Of a stretch of 64,000 nucleotides of DNA, positions 1 to 10,402 are shown one piece after another. The notes beneath the pieces are model-generated. The model saw nothing but the letters and a program-made list of their open reading frames with translations, was not told the origin of the DNA and made no database searches. This DNA comes from Stomoxys calcitrans (Eukaryota; Arthropoda; Insecta; Diptera; Muscidae), in the NCBI RefSeq assembly GCF_963082655.1, contig NC_081554.1, positions 122,463,869-122,527,868 on the forward strand, given 5' to 3'. Each line of letters opens with the position of its first letter. Positions within the stretch are counted from its first letter, which is position 1. Made by a program: the position numbers and the translations under genes.

Positions 1-501
1 AGGGTACTGTAAAAACTATTTATTTTACATTTGAATATCACATGGTAATCATTGTTCATTTTCTGATGCTGAAAAAAATTGGCATATGTAATAACAAAAC
101 ATCGAAACGAAGTATCTACGATCGTCCCTCTTCGTACATTTGTGACAAAGTTAGCAGCTCCAAGCAAAGGAAACATTTAATGGTAGTATATGCGTGCATT
201 TTGGTATCTGTGTGTATGTATGCTTTTTAGTGTTGTATACCATCGTTTCATCGTATTGTTCTAATGGCGTCGGTTTTAGTTTCGTCATGTATGTATGTAT
301 ATTATAGAAGCTACATTTTGGCCGACGGCAAATTGAAAAATGGTAATATTTATTTTCAAATAAATTTTATGTATTTTTTTTTAGTAAAAATTTATAACAA
401 GATATATCTCTTTTTAAATATGTTTTGTGGTCCTGAAAAGGACCGATTGTTTTAGTTTTAAAGTTCTTAAAATTTTCTCCAAAATAGCGTCAAGATAATG
501 T
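1..501. other. H2A-H4 spacer (distal part) and H4 3' flank
   Basis: AT-rich spacer. It contains the H4 processing hairpin at 429-444 and, on the H4 strand just beyond it, the purine-rich AAAAAGAGA element (407-415). I see no gene; the short open frames here have no histone-like or other recognisable sequence. Confidence 0.8.
429..444 (-). terminator. H4 mRNA 3' hairpin (histone stem-loop)
   Basis: Sixteen-base hairpin with a perfect 6 bp stem (GGTCCT/AGGACC) and a TTTC loop on the H4 strand, 57 bp past the stop codon. This is the SLBP-binding stem-loop of replication-dependent histone mRNA. The AAAAAGAGA downstream element that would pair with U7 snRNA follows at 407-415. Confidence 0.95.
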
Positions 502-840
<339 letters not shown>

Positions 841-871
841 TCACAAGTTATGCACAAGAACTAATACTTAC

Positions 872-881
872 CATGCTGCGA
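872..881. other. Empty retroelement target site in the H4 promoter
   Basis: CATGCTGCGA, the site occupied in units 2, 3 and 4. In every occupied unit the plus strand is joined to the element after CATG (875 here). The cut lies 21 bp downstream of the first T of the H4 TATA box. The same decamer occurs at 5294-5303 in the H2A promoter, where element G is inserted in unit 5. Confidence 0.85.
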
Positions 882-888
882 TACCTCA

Positions 889-896
889 TATTTATA
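889..896 (-). promoter_or_regulatory. H4 TATA box
   Basis: TATAAATA on the H4 strand, 34 bp upstream of the predicted start at 862. In units 2-4 the corresponding box is cut off from H4 by the retroelements. Confidence 0.85.
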
Positions 897-1044
897 CAAA
901 ATCCGCTCTGAATTTACTACATACACATACGCTTCGATCTATCTTCGGGGTTGTTCGTATACACTTCGTGTGTACAGATACAAATGTTGAAGCATATACG
1001 CAGCACACACCCTTATTGGAAACTGTAGCCCGCCAAATTTTTTC

Positions 1045-1052
1045 TATAAATA
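1045..1052 (+). promoter_or_regulatory. H3 TATA box
   Basis: TATAAATA followed about 30-37 bp later by ACAGTG, a plausible start. Identical in all six units (20881, 32915, 44639, 50888, 60017). It is not followed by CATGCTGCGA, which fits with the absence of insertions in H3 promoters. Confidence 0.85.
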
Positions 1053-1136
1053 TCGGGAATCGCTCCGTAAGGCAACTATTACAGTGTTAACAGTGTTTGT
1101 GTGCATATCGTGAAGTGAACTAAAAACCTCTAGTGA

Positions 1137-1550
<414 letters not shown>

Positions 1551-1594
1551 ATTATTGACATTTTAAAAGCCAACTTTTTTTTACAAAAACAATC

Positions 1595-1610
1595 GGTCCT
1601 TTTCAGGACC
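1595..1610 (+). terminator. H3 mRNA 3' hairpin
   Basis: GGTCCT stem, TTTC loop, AGGACC stem, 44 bp after the H3 stop. AAAAAAGAGAAAA (about 1624-1636) follows as the U7-type downstream element. Confidence 0.95.
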
Positions 1611-3019
1611 ACAATATTTTTATAAAAAAGAGAAAAAAATTTATTCAAAACTTACACCTTTTTATTTTTATTAAAATAAATAAATATAGTCTTTTTTTGG
1701 GGATGGAAAAATACACTATTTATATTAAAAAAATTTTTTTCTTTTCTATGCGTTTTACTTTTGGTAATATTGGGTTTCAAAACATGGAGCGAAATCAAAA
1801 ACTTTTTTTTAAAAAAAAATTATTTAATTTACTTTTTATGTTAAACTGAAAATTTTTATTTTCTATTAGCAACAGTATATTTGCTGTTATTCTTTTTGCA
1901 AAATTTGATTTTTCGTAGTAGCTACATAACAAGAATGAATGAAGATAAAAACAGGCAGGCCAATACATTCGAGAGAATTTTAACCTTAAATAGATAATTT
2001 AGATACATTGAATATAAATTTTTTCTGTATTTTTTATTATTTTTAAACAAATGATATTTTTTGCTATTCTAAAAACTGTTTTAAAAAGAATAAAATAGTA
2101 TTTTAATATTTTAAATTATTAAAGGGAAATAGATTTCGTTCGGTATGCAACTGTTCTACATTTGCTTGCTTAGACAAGGGCATTTTTGAATTTGTGTTTA
2201 ATTTCCAAAAAAAAATTATATATTTTTTTAAATTTGTGATTGCAACAATACATTGTTTAGAATTTACATTTTTAAATTTTTTATTTAGTTTCAAGTCCAC
2301 TTTATATAGAAAAAAATATTTTATAATAAATGCAATAGAGCTCACCGCACATTTTGCATAGCCAACGACGTTGGTATAACATAGCATCGTAATATTTTAG
2401 ACTTTTCGTAACAAACGTACACTTTTTACAAATTATGTAACATTTTAATAGAAATCTATCATTTCTATAATATTTTATGATAAAATTTTCCTAAAACATT
2501 TTTACATTAGAGCTTTCAAATTAATTTGCAGAAAAACTTTTATTCATGGAAAATACGCCAATATGGTGAATTCAACTGTCATAGACTACATAATAAAATC
2601 GATTATTTCACTATGAAAATCATCCAAATTTTCACTTTTTTTTACACTTCTTTCAAGAAAACATATCAAGATTCCATACTAAATTTTTATAAAAACCAAT
2701 TTTCAATAAAAATTGGAAAATTTTTATAATTTAGTTACAATTTTATCATAACATTTTTATAAACTTTCAACTCAAACCCTTATAACTCGGTAACGCTTAA
2801 AGATAATTAACTCGGATTTTCTTTAATGATTAGCTGGATATCTCTACTAGAAGAATTGTATAAAAAATAAAAAGAAATTGTTACTATCTCATCGTAAAAT
2901 GAATAATTCTGTGAAAACTTTTGTAAAAATTTTTATTCGCTTCCACACAACGTTTCGCAAAATTTCGTAGTTGACTACTATGTACTTCTCATAATTTCGA
3001 TGTACCCAGCCATCACTAG

Positions 3020-3124
3020 TCTAAAGGTTGAAACCATATTTTCAACCAATCAGCGTACACCAGTAGTGAGTGTATATTTACAAAGTGTTAAAGTGTGTTT
3101 AAAAAGAAAAATATAAGTGAAATC
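3020..3124 (+). promoter_or_regulatory. H1 promoter region and leader
   Basis: A CCAAT box (3046-3050, within AACCAATCAG) is the clearest element. A TATATTTA at 3073-3080 leaves room for only a very short leader. In Drosophila the H1 promoter is TATA-less and uses TRF2, so the same may apply here. It differs from the four core-histone promoters, which have TATAAATA or TTTAAATA. Confidence 0.5.
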
Positions 3125-3805
3125 ATGTCTGACGCCGCCGTTGTTGAAGCCACCGCATCTCCAGTCGCCGCTGTTGAGAAAAAGGCACCTAAGAAAGCCG
3201 CTGCCAAGGCAAAGAAACCCTCTGCTGCCCCAAGCCATCCACCAACCCAACAAATGGTCGATGCTGCCATCAAAACATTGAAAGAACGTGGTGGTTCCTC
3301 ATTGCCTGCCATCAAGAAATACTTGGCCAGCACATACAAAGTTGATGCTGTAAAATTGGCCCCATTCATCAAGAAGTACTTGAAGAGCGCTGTTGCTAGT
3401 GGAAAATTGATCCAAACTAAAGGTAAGGGTGCCTCCGGTTCATTCAAATTGTCCCCATCTGCCTCGAAGGAACCTAAAGCAAAGAGCGCTGAAAAGAAGA
3501 AGAAGGTCCCAGCCGGTGATAAGAAAAAGAAGGCAGCAGCACCCAAAAAGGCAGCCGGTGAAAAGAAAGCCGCTGCAAAGAAGCCTTCCGCTGCTAAAAA
3601 GACCGCCGAGAAGAAGAAGACCGAAAAGGCCAAGGCTAAAACTGCCAAAAAGACAGGTACAGTTAAAGCTAAACCCGCAAAAACAGCCGCCAAAGCATCA
3701 GCCACTAAACCAAAGGCACCCAAGGCAAAAACCACCGCTGCCAAGCCCAAAAAGGCTGCCGCAGCAAAGAAGCCAGCTGCCAAGAAGACCGCCGCTAAGA
3801 AGTAA
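3125..3805 (+). CDS. His1: Linker histone H1
   Basis: Linker histone of 226 residues that binds nucleosome entry and exit DNA. Residues 1-36 are an Ala/Lys-rich tail. Residues 37-110 are the winged-helix globular domain ([13 protein letters not shown], then [11 protein letters not shown] and [11 protein letters not shown]). Residues 111-226 are a Lys/Ala/Pro-rich tail with KPKK- and AKKT-like repeats. The globular domain closely resembles Drosophila H1, but both tails have diverged. The start is the ATG in ATCATGTCTGAC. The frame stays open 10 codons upstream to a GTG, which I reject because no ATG lies there. There is no intron, and a histone hairpin follows. Confidence 0.97.
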   Translation: MSDAAVVEATASPVAAVEKKAPKKAAAKAKKPSAAPSHPPTQQMVDAAIKTLKERGGSSLPAIKKYLASTYKVDAVKLAPFIKKYLKSAVASGKLIQTKGKGASGSFKLSPSASKEPKAKSAEKKKKVPAGDKKKKAAAPKKAAGEKKAAAKKPSAAKKTAEKKKTEKAKAKTAKKTGTVKAKPAKTAAKASATKPKAPKAKTTAAKPKKAAAAKKPAAKKTAAKK

Positions 3806-3874
3806 TTTTTCCATGCAAAATTACTTATCATGTCAAAATGATTATTTTCGATATTCGAAAGCAGTATATCTAAC

Positions 3875-3890
3875 AGCCCTTTTCAGGGCT
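3875..3890 (+). terminator. H1 mRNA 3' hairpin
   Basis: AGCCCT stem, TTTC loop, AGGGCT stem, 69 bp after the H1 stop. AAAAAGAGA follows at 3905-3913. Confidence 0.93.
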
Positions 3891-3985
3891 ACAAAAAAAT
3901 TTTTAAAAAGAGACCAAATTTAACTCAAACAATTTTTTAATTACCTAATAAATACTATGTTAATTTTAAGGGAAAAGCTAATCAC

Positions 3986-4001
3986 AGCCCTTTTCGTAGC
4001 T
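3986..4001 (+). other. Degenerate second histone hairpin downstream of H1
   Basis: AGCCCTTTTCGTAGCT repeats the first ten bases of the H1 hairpin, but the 3' arm is changed, so only the outer AGC/GCT pairs remain. It lies 111 bp after the functional hairpin and is present in all six units (23822, 35856, 47580, 53829, 62958). It looks like a decayed duplicate. Confidence 0.6.
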
Positions 4002-4658
4002 GTAAAACATCTGTTGAAATCTTTTAATACCATTGTTACCTAATATGGGAATACATTACCCTTTAAGGAAATTTAAGTAATCACATGTTAAATGGGATTT
4101 TTTCCGCAACTGGATTAACTGTTTCACTTAGGGTCATAAACCAAAGCAATTACTAAGAATTATGAAAATCACTTAATGTTAAAGAAAATCTCATTTAGCA
4201 TACCTAACCAATAAGAGAGTGGCGTACAATATTCCCTTCAAAAATCGCACTTAGCATACCTATTTCATTCTTTACGAGCATACCTACCCATAGATCTCGC
4301 GTACAAACGCATAAGTCCACATATACATCTCTACACCATTTCACGCTAACATACTAGTATACATCCCTAAAAAATTTAGTATCAACACACACGCTCACAT
4401 ATACTCGAACATCAATACAACGTTGCATACCGAGTGTTTGAGCATAAGAGCAATATGTGTTGATCATATTACTGTAGATGTAGATGGTGCTAAGCAAGGA
4501 GGGCAATATTAGAGTATGGGTAGTATACATATTTTATTTTAAAAAAGTAATAAGGGCAATGTGAGGGTGAGTGGTAGATATATTTTTTCTTTAAATTTGT
4601 AAATATAAATTAATTTTAGTTGAATAACGAATTAAGTCTCTTTTTTAATTTATTTTGT

Positions 4659-4674
4659 GGCCCTGAAAAGGGCC
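4659..4674 (-). terminator. H2B mRNA 3' hairpin
   Basis: On the H2B strand GGCCCT, TTTC loop, AGGGCC, 46 bp past the stop. AAAAAAGAGAC follows on that strand (about 4636-4646). Confidence 0.95.
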
Positions 4675-4720
4675 TTTGATGTTGTAGGGAAAATATTGTA
4701 CGACGAAATAAGTATGCCAT

Positions 4721-5095
4721 TTACTTGGAGCTGGTGTACTTAGTAACGGCTTTGGTACCTTCACTGACAGCGTGCTTAGCCAACTCACCGGGCAATAATA
4801 GACGGACGGCAGTTTGGATTTCCCGACTGGTGATGGTGGAACGCTTGTTGTAGTGAGCCAAACGGGAGGCTTCGGCGGCGATACGTTCAAAGATATCGTT
4901 GACGAAACTGTTCATGATGCTCATGGCCTTTGAGGAGATACCAGTATCGGGATGGACTTGCTTCAACACTTTGTAAATGTAGATAGCATAACTCTCCTTA
5001 CGCTTGGTGCGTCTCTTGGTCTTGTCACCCTTAGTGATGTTCTTTTGGGCTTTGCCGGCCTTCTTTGCTGCTTTACCACTGGCTTTTGGAGGCAT
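4721..5095 (-). CDS. His2B: Histone H2B
   Basis: Core nucleosome protein of 124 residues that dimerises with H2A. The basic tail ([18 protein letters not shown]) is followed by [22 protein letters not shown], the histone fold, and the C-terminal AVTKYTSSK that carries the ubiquitinated lysine. The tail differs from Drosophila in a few residues (for example [11 protein letters not shown]). I start at ATG 5095; the frame is open two codons further to a GTG, which has no support. The gene is transcribed divergently from H2A. Confidence 0.98.
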   Translation of the reverse strand: MPPKASGKAAKKAGKAQKNITKGDKTKRRTKRKESYAIYIYKVLKQVHPDTGISSKAMSIMNSFVNDIFERIAAEASRLAHYNKRSTITSREIQTAVRLLLPGELAKHAVSEGTKAVTKYTSSK

Positions 5096-5738
<643 letters not shown>

Positions 5739-5800
5739 ATTATCTACGAGCATCAAAGAAAAAATGTAAATACAGGCCATCGTATAAATCAACAACAATC

Positions 5801-5816
5801 CGTCCTTTTCAGGACG
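5801..5816 (+). terminator. H2A mRNA 3' hairpin
   Basis: CGTCCT stem, TTTC loop, AGGACG stem, 62 bp after the stop. AAAAGAGAAAAA (from 5831) follows. Confidence 0.95.
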
Positions 5817-6677
5817 ACAAAAATTTTTTTAAAAGAGAAAAAACTATATCAAACCTTATTTTATCAAGAAAATTTACTTAAAAAATAGTTTTAAATAATA
5901 AATAAAATTTTAATTGTAGTTAAATTTAAAAAATATTTTTTGGTCGATTTTTTTTTTCAGTGGATTTGGTAATTTGCTAGCAATTTCGTTATTCGAAATT
6001 TCCTTAAACAATCCTGTTTTAGGCGTAAATACAAAAAAATCTGCCATCTATTGTTTATAGGTAAACATTTTCAAATATGTTTACATCTTATCGACTATTG
6101 CAGGTCTTTTAATATACATGTCATAATTATCAGTTATCAATTATCATGCATCAACATTTCGCCTATTTGCATACATTAACATAATAAGAATTTAGTTTTA
6201 TCGACCCTACTCAAGATTATCGGCATTTAATAGGATCAATGTTACCATTAGGGTACTGTAAAAACTATTTATTTTACATTTGAATATCACATGGTAATCA
6301 TTGTTCATTTTCTGATGCTGAAAAAAATTGGCATATGTAATAACAAAACATCGAAACGAAGTATCTACGATCGTCCCTCTTCGTACATTTGTGACAAAGT
6401 TAGCAGCTCCAAGCAAAGGAAACATTTAATGGTAGTATATGCGTGCATTTTGGTATCTGTGTGTATGTATGCTTTTTAGTGTTGTATACCATCGTTTCAT
6501 CGTATTGTTCTAATGGCGTCGGTTTTAGTTTCGTCATGTATGTATGTATATTATAGAAGCTACATTTTGGCCGACGGCAAATTGAAAAATGGTAATATTT
6601 ATTTTCAAATAAATTTTATGTATTTTTTTTTAGTAAAAATTTATAACAAGATATATCTCTTTTTAAATATGTTTTGT

Positions 6678-6693
6678 GGTCCTGAAAAGGACC
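6678..6693 (-). terminator. H4 mRNA 3' hairpin, unit 2
   Basis: Same 16-base hairpin as at 429-444. Confidence 0.95.
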
Positions 6694-6750
6694 GATTGTT
6701 TTAGTTTTAAAGTTCTTAAAATTTTCTCCAAAATAGCGTCAAGATAATGT

Positions 6751-7124
<374 letters not shown>

Positions 7125-7137
7125 TTCAATTCAATTC

Positions 7138-7144
7138 AAATATA
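7138..7144 (-). promoter_or_regulatory. TATA-like box at the 3' end of element A
   Basis: TATATTT on the minus strand, 34 bp upstream of the predicted H4 start in the flanking duplication. This equals the native TATA spacing. It could drive the adjoining H4; this is inferred from spacing only. Confidence 0.4.
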
Positions 7145-7456
7145 ACGCTTTATTTCTAAATTCATATTTGCATGTAACAGAGGCGCTTACTGATAAATTC
7201 TTAGAACTACTATCTCCTTGCTAATGCGATCTTGAGTACTCTACATTAAATTCAATTGTACTGCGTTCTTAGGCAACAGTTACTACATACATCAAAATGA
7301 AAATTAAAATTCAAACAAAAACAAAAAGTTAGACCCAAAAAATAGATTTAAAAAGGCCAAGGCAGCTTTCCAATTAATATATAACTTAATTCTATCAACT
7401 AACCTATACTTAAGACTAACTATGTACACTATTTACAATTGTTGCAGTCACCATCC

Positions 7457-10402
7457 CTACTGCGTAGGATCATAGACCAAGTCCCTTAGACCATAAGAGT
7501 CAGCTCTCCGATGATAGAAGAGGAGACGCCCATCAACATATAAATGCCCTGCCTCTTTGAGTGCGGGCAGAGCAGCAGTCGGAAGATGTTTTTTCCTGAG
7601 AACGAAGTCTAGGTCCACAATTCGGCACACAGAGTCTGCAACAAGTCCATTATCAAGGTCCTGGCATTTTTCTATAAAATCAAGGGCACAGCCCATAAGG
7701 AACACATCTATCCTTCGATCCCCATACTTGTCATAAACAACCCTTGACGCCGGATATCTGAAGATGCCATTCCCATCGGCGACAGCCCTAAGGCCCAAAC
7801 AACGCCATAGGACACGCCTCTCCCAGGCCCTAAACCTCTCCATCTGACACGACGATATGTCATACCACACGGGGAATGCATGCGCCAACACCGGCCTGAC
7901 CACCTGTCTATATATAAGAAGGCGAACCTCTTGAGATAGACCACCCCGCATCCGTAAAAGACCACCATATGCAAAATACGCCCTATTCGCCCTATCCAGA
8001 ACATGATCAACATGTCTCGCAAAAGTGAAACGAGAGTCGAATACCACCCCCAGGTATTTCATCGTATCCGCCACGGAGATATCCTCGCCCCCAATTGAGA
8101 GGCGGGGTCTGTATCTCCTAAAATTAGGGAACGTTACCCCCGGTCTCCCTCTTACCACCAGTGCCGAGCACTTACCCACATTCAACCTAAGTCTCCACCT
8201 CATATAGTAGTGGTGGAGTTCCTCCAAGAAGGAGTTCATCGCACCACCCACAGTAGACGCCCTTACCCCAGAAAAAGCAAGAAGTACATCATCGGCATAT
8301 GCCAACAAGAGGCCACCAGGAGGCGGATCCGGAACATCGTGGACAAAAATATTAAACAAAATCGGTCCAAGTAGGGACCCCTGAGGAACTCCAGCGATCA
8401 CCTGTCTCTCCGAAGAGAGTCCTCTATCCACCCTCACCCTGAAGGTCCTACCCGTCAGGAAGCTCGCCACCAGTCTACAAATCCGACGATCAATCCCGAT
8501 TGATCGAAGCTTGTAGATGACACCGTCATGCCAGACAGTGTCAAACGCCTTCGCGAAGTCGAGTCCGACCGCAATCGTGCCACGTCCCCGGTCGAGACCC
8601 TCAGTCACATAATTCGCAAAAACCGCGAGTGCATGTGTGGCTGAGTGCCCCGACCGAAAGCCAAACTGGAAGTTCTTCAGGACTCCCCTATCCTCAATGA
8701 AATCTGTGATCCTAGCGAGCAGAAAGGACTCAAATAATTTGCCAAAAACAGAGAGGAGTGACACCGGCCTGTAACTGGAACAACGAGCCGGGTCGGAGCC
8801 CGGCTTCAAAATAGGGACAACCATCGCCCTCTTCCAGGCAGTTGGAAAATACCCCACGTTGAGACAATGGTTGAATAGCACAACCAGGAAAGAGTGCACC
8901 ACATCACCAGCCCTCTTCAATGCCACATCCGGAATCCCATCAAGGCCACACGATCTCTTCGAGGGCCTGCGGGAAATAGCCAAAGCAATTGCACCACAGT
9001 CAATAAATCCCCCATCCTTCCAGAGGGATCTGTCGTGAACAGTACGACCATCAGCCGAAAAGGAAGTGGAGAATTCCACAAGAGGGGATTCATCAATCGC
9101 CGCCTCCGCCGCCCCAGCAACAAGATTGCGTAGGGGGATATCAATAGAATCTCCCTCAAATCCGAAGGAACTCCCCACATAATCAGCCAGAAGGTCCGCC
9201 CTAGCCGTATCATCCTGAACCGGCGCACCATCTGCCCCATCCAGGGCCCCGATAGGATTCCCAGCCGACAACCCAGCGGCCCTCCTCACACGACTATAGG
9301 ACCTAGCATCCACACGAATGCCCTCAAGATAACGCCTAGCCCGATCACCCTCAAACAACCTTATCAAGTCGCCTATTATGCATCCTAAATTCCGCACATC
9401 AGCCCTCAGAACACGAGCCCTGTCCGGATCAGGACATCTGCGCAAAACAGCCCGAAGCCTCTTTCTCTCACGGATAAAATGCATAATCCTAGGTGGAAGT
9501 TCACCCAGCATTCTGCGTTTAATCCGGACCTTCGGAACAGCAGCTCCAATAGCACTACAAAACGCAGAGTCCAGATCCCTTACACACAAGTCGACCTCAC
9601 GGGGCCCAACATTCCGGTCCACCGGAAGAGCAGAATCCCTCAAACTCGCCTCAAGCTCACGCCTAAATCGCCTAACATCCATCCTCTCGAAGTCCATAAA
9701 GGTGCGACCTTCCACCCTCATCAGATTGCCCAATCTAAGTTCGATAGCGATCGCCCTATGATCTGACTCAAAGTCGAGCGCCCTACACATACCATCGCCA
9801 CCTGCCAAGGAGACTCCCTGTGTCCTGAGGAAGAAGTCTATATATGACCCCGATACTCCATTGGGCCTCGATGGCCTGTCGGACGGAACAACACAAAAAG
9901 CCGCCCTTTCCATCAAGAACGCAGCCAGCAAATTGCCCTTCCGATTACGCATCACATCACCCCAGAGGGGGTGCCTAGCATTGAGATCACATCCCACTAC
10001 AACCTCACCTTCATCCGCCAGCCGTACCACAGGATCCAGCGCTGACACATCAAACCCCGCTGAAGGAGCAAGGTATAAGGAAACAAAGGAAATCGATGAG
10101 CCATTACTCCGCCGCAACCTCACCGCACAGCCCTCAACGCCCTCCAGCCGAAGGGGAATAAAATCGTGACCGCAAGTCTCGCGCACAAGCACAGCGGTTC
10201 CGCCTCCTCTACCTACCGACCTATGCTGTCTATACATAGTATACCCATCGAACTCGACCCTGTGACGGTCAGAAAGCATGTGTTCTGCCAGAAGAAGAAC
10301 ATCAGGCTTTTGACCCCTAATGAAGTTCCTGAGGTAATGTCTCTTATCCAGAGAGATAAGAGAGTTTACGTTCAGGAATATACATTTAAGGGGACTAATC
10401 AT
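7457..10402 (-). CDS. Element A ORF2: endonuclease-reverse transcriptase
   Basis: About 981 residues from ATG 10402 (a GTG one codon upstream is in frame). Residues 6-221 form an APE-like endonuclease: NVNS, the Glu in LLAEH, GRGGGTAV, the GCDLNARHPLWGD block, GSYIDFFL and the FESDHR catalytic His motif. Residues about 520-770 form the reverse transcriptase: WKRAMVVPILKPG, SYRPVSLLS, QFGFRSGHSATHAL, LDFAKAFDTVWH, AGVPQGSLLGP and the active site YADD at about 702-705. A C-terminal region with LLFYHRR and LVYD follows. There is no RNase H and no CCHC finger. The enzyme nicks the target and primes cDNA there. The ATG overlaps the ORF1 stop as ATGATTAG, so translation probably depends on termination-reinitiation. 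The frame has no stop or frameshift. Confidence 0.93.
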   Translation of the reverse strand: MISPLKCIFLNVNSLISLDKRHYLRNFIRGQKPDVLLLAEHMLSDRHRVEFDGYTMYRQHRSVGRGGGTAVLVRETCGHDFIPLRLEGVEGCAVRLRRSNGSSISFVSLYLAPSAGFDVSALDPVVRLADEGEVVVGCDLNARHPLWGDVMRNRKGNLLAAFLMERAAFCVVPSDRPSRPNGVSGSYIDFFLRTQGVSLAGGDGMCRALDFESDHRAIAIELRLGNLMRVEGRTFMDFERMDVRRFRRELEASLRDSALPVDRNVGPREVDLCVRDLDSAFCSAIGAAVPKVRIKRRMLGELPPRIMHFIRERKRLRAVLRRCPDPDRARVLRADVRNLGCIIGDLIRLFEGDRARRYLEGIRVDARSYSRVRRAAGLSAGNPIGALDGADGAPVQDDTARADLLADYVGSSFGFEGDSIDIPLRNLVAGAAEAAIDESPLVEFSTSFSADGRTVHDRSLWKDGGFIDCGAIALAISRRPSKRSCGLDGIPDVALKRAGDVVHSFLVVLFNHCLNVGYFPTAWKRAMVVPILKPGSDPARCSSYRPVSLLSVFGKLFESFLLARITDFIEDRGVLKNFQFGFRSGHSATHALAVFANYVTEGLDRGRGTIAVGLDFAKAFDTVWHDGVIYKLRSIGIDRRICRLVASFLTGRTFRVRVDRGLSSERQVIAGVPQGSLLGPILFNIFVHDVPDPPPGGLLLAYADDVLLAFSGVRASTVGGAMNSFLEELHHYYMRWRLRLNVGKCSALVVRGRPGVTFPNFRRYRPRLSIGGEDISVADTMKYLGVVFDSRFTFARHVDHVLDRANRAYFAYGGLLRMRGGLSQEVRLLIYRQVVRPVLAHAFPVWYDISSCQMERFRAWERRVLWRCLGLRAVADGNGIFRYPASRVVYDKYGDRRIDVFLMGCALDFIEKCQDLDNGLVADSVCRIVDLDFVLRKKHLPTAALPALKEAGHLYVDGRLLFYHRRADSYGLRDLVYDPTQ

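Larger units (their letters stand above)
1551..3124. other. H3-H1 spacer
   Basis: About 1.57 kb of very AT-rich DNA. It begins with the H3 hairpin and downstream element and has several AATAAA motifs near 1670-1682 that could act as back-up polyadenylation signals. It ends in the H1 promoter. I see no gene; the open frames of 67-94 codons here are low-complexity and have no recognisable domain. Confidence 0.8.
3806..4720. other. H1-H2B spacer (convergent genes)
   Basis: It holds the H1 hairpin (3875-3890), a second degenerate hairpin (3986-4001), an AATAAA at 3947-3952, three copies of AGCATACCTA (4197, 4253, 4277) and the H2B hairpin (4659-4674). No gene is visible. Confidence 0.8.
5739..6750. 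other. H2A-H4 spacer (convergent genes)
   Basis: AT-rich spacer spanning the unit 1/unit 2 boundary at 6249/6250. It contains the H2A hairpin (5801-5816), AATAAA motifs near 5900 and the unit 2 H4 hairpin (6678-6693). Nothing else is recognisable. Confidence 0.8.

Noticed and set aside
42..455. Two small open frames of 62 and 63 codons in the H2A-H4 spacer
   Set aside because: AT-rich chance frames; they repeat only because the whole unit repeats, and one overlaps the H4 hairpin region.
3095..3124. Ten-codon N-terminal extension of H1, and two-codon extension of H2B
   Set aside because: Both begin at GTG, not ATG. The ATG starts give the canonical N-termini.
3088..3831. 247-codon open frame antisense to H1 (repeated in every unit)
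   Set aside because: It is the reverse complement of the Lys/Ala-rich H1 gene and gives a Phe/Ala-rich, low-complexity product; a shadow frame.
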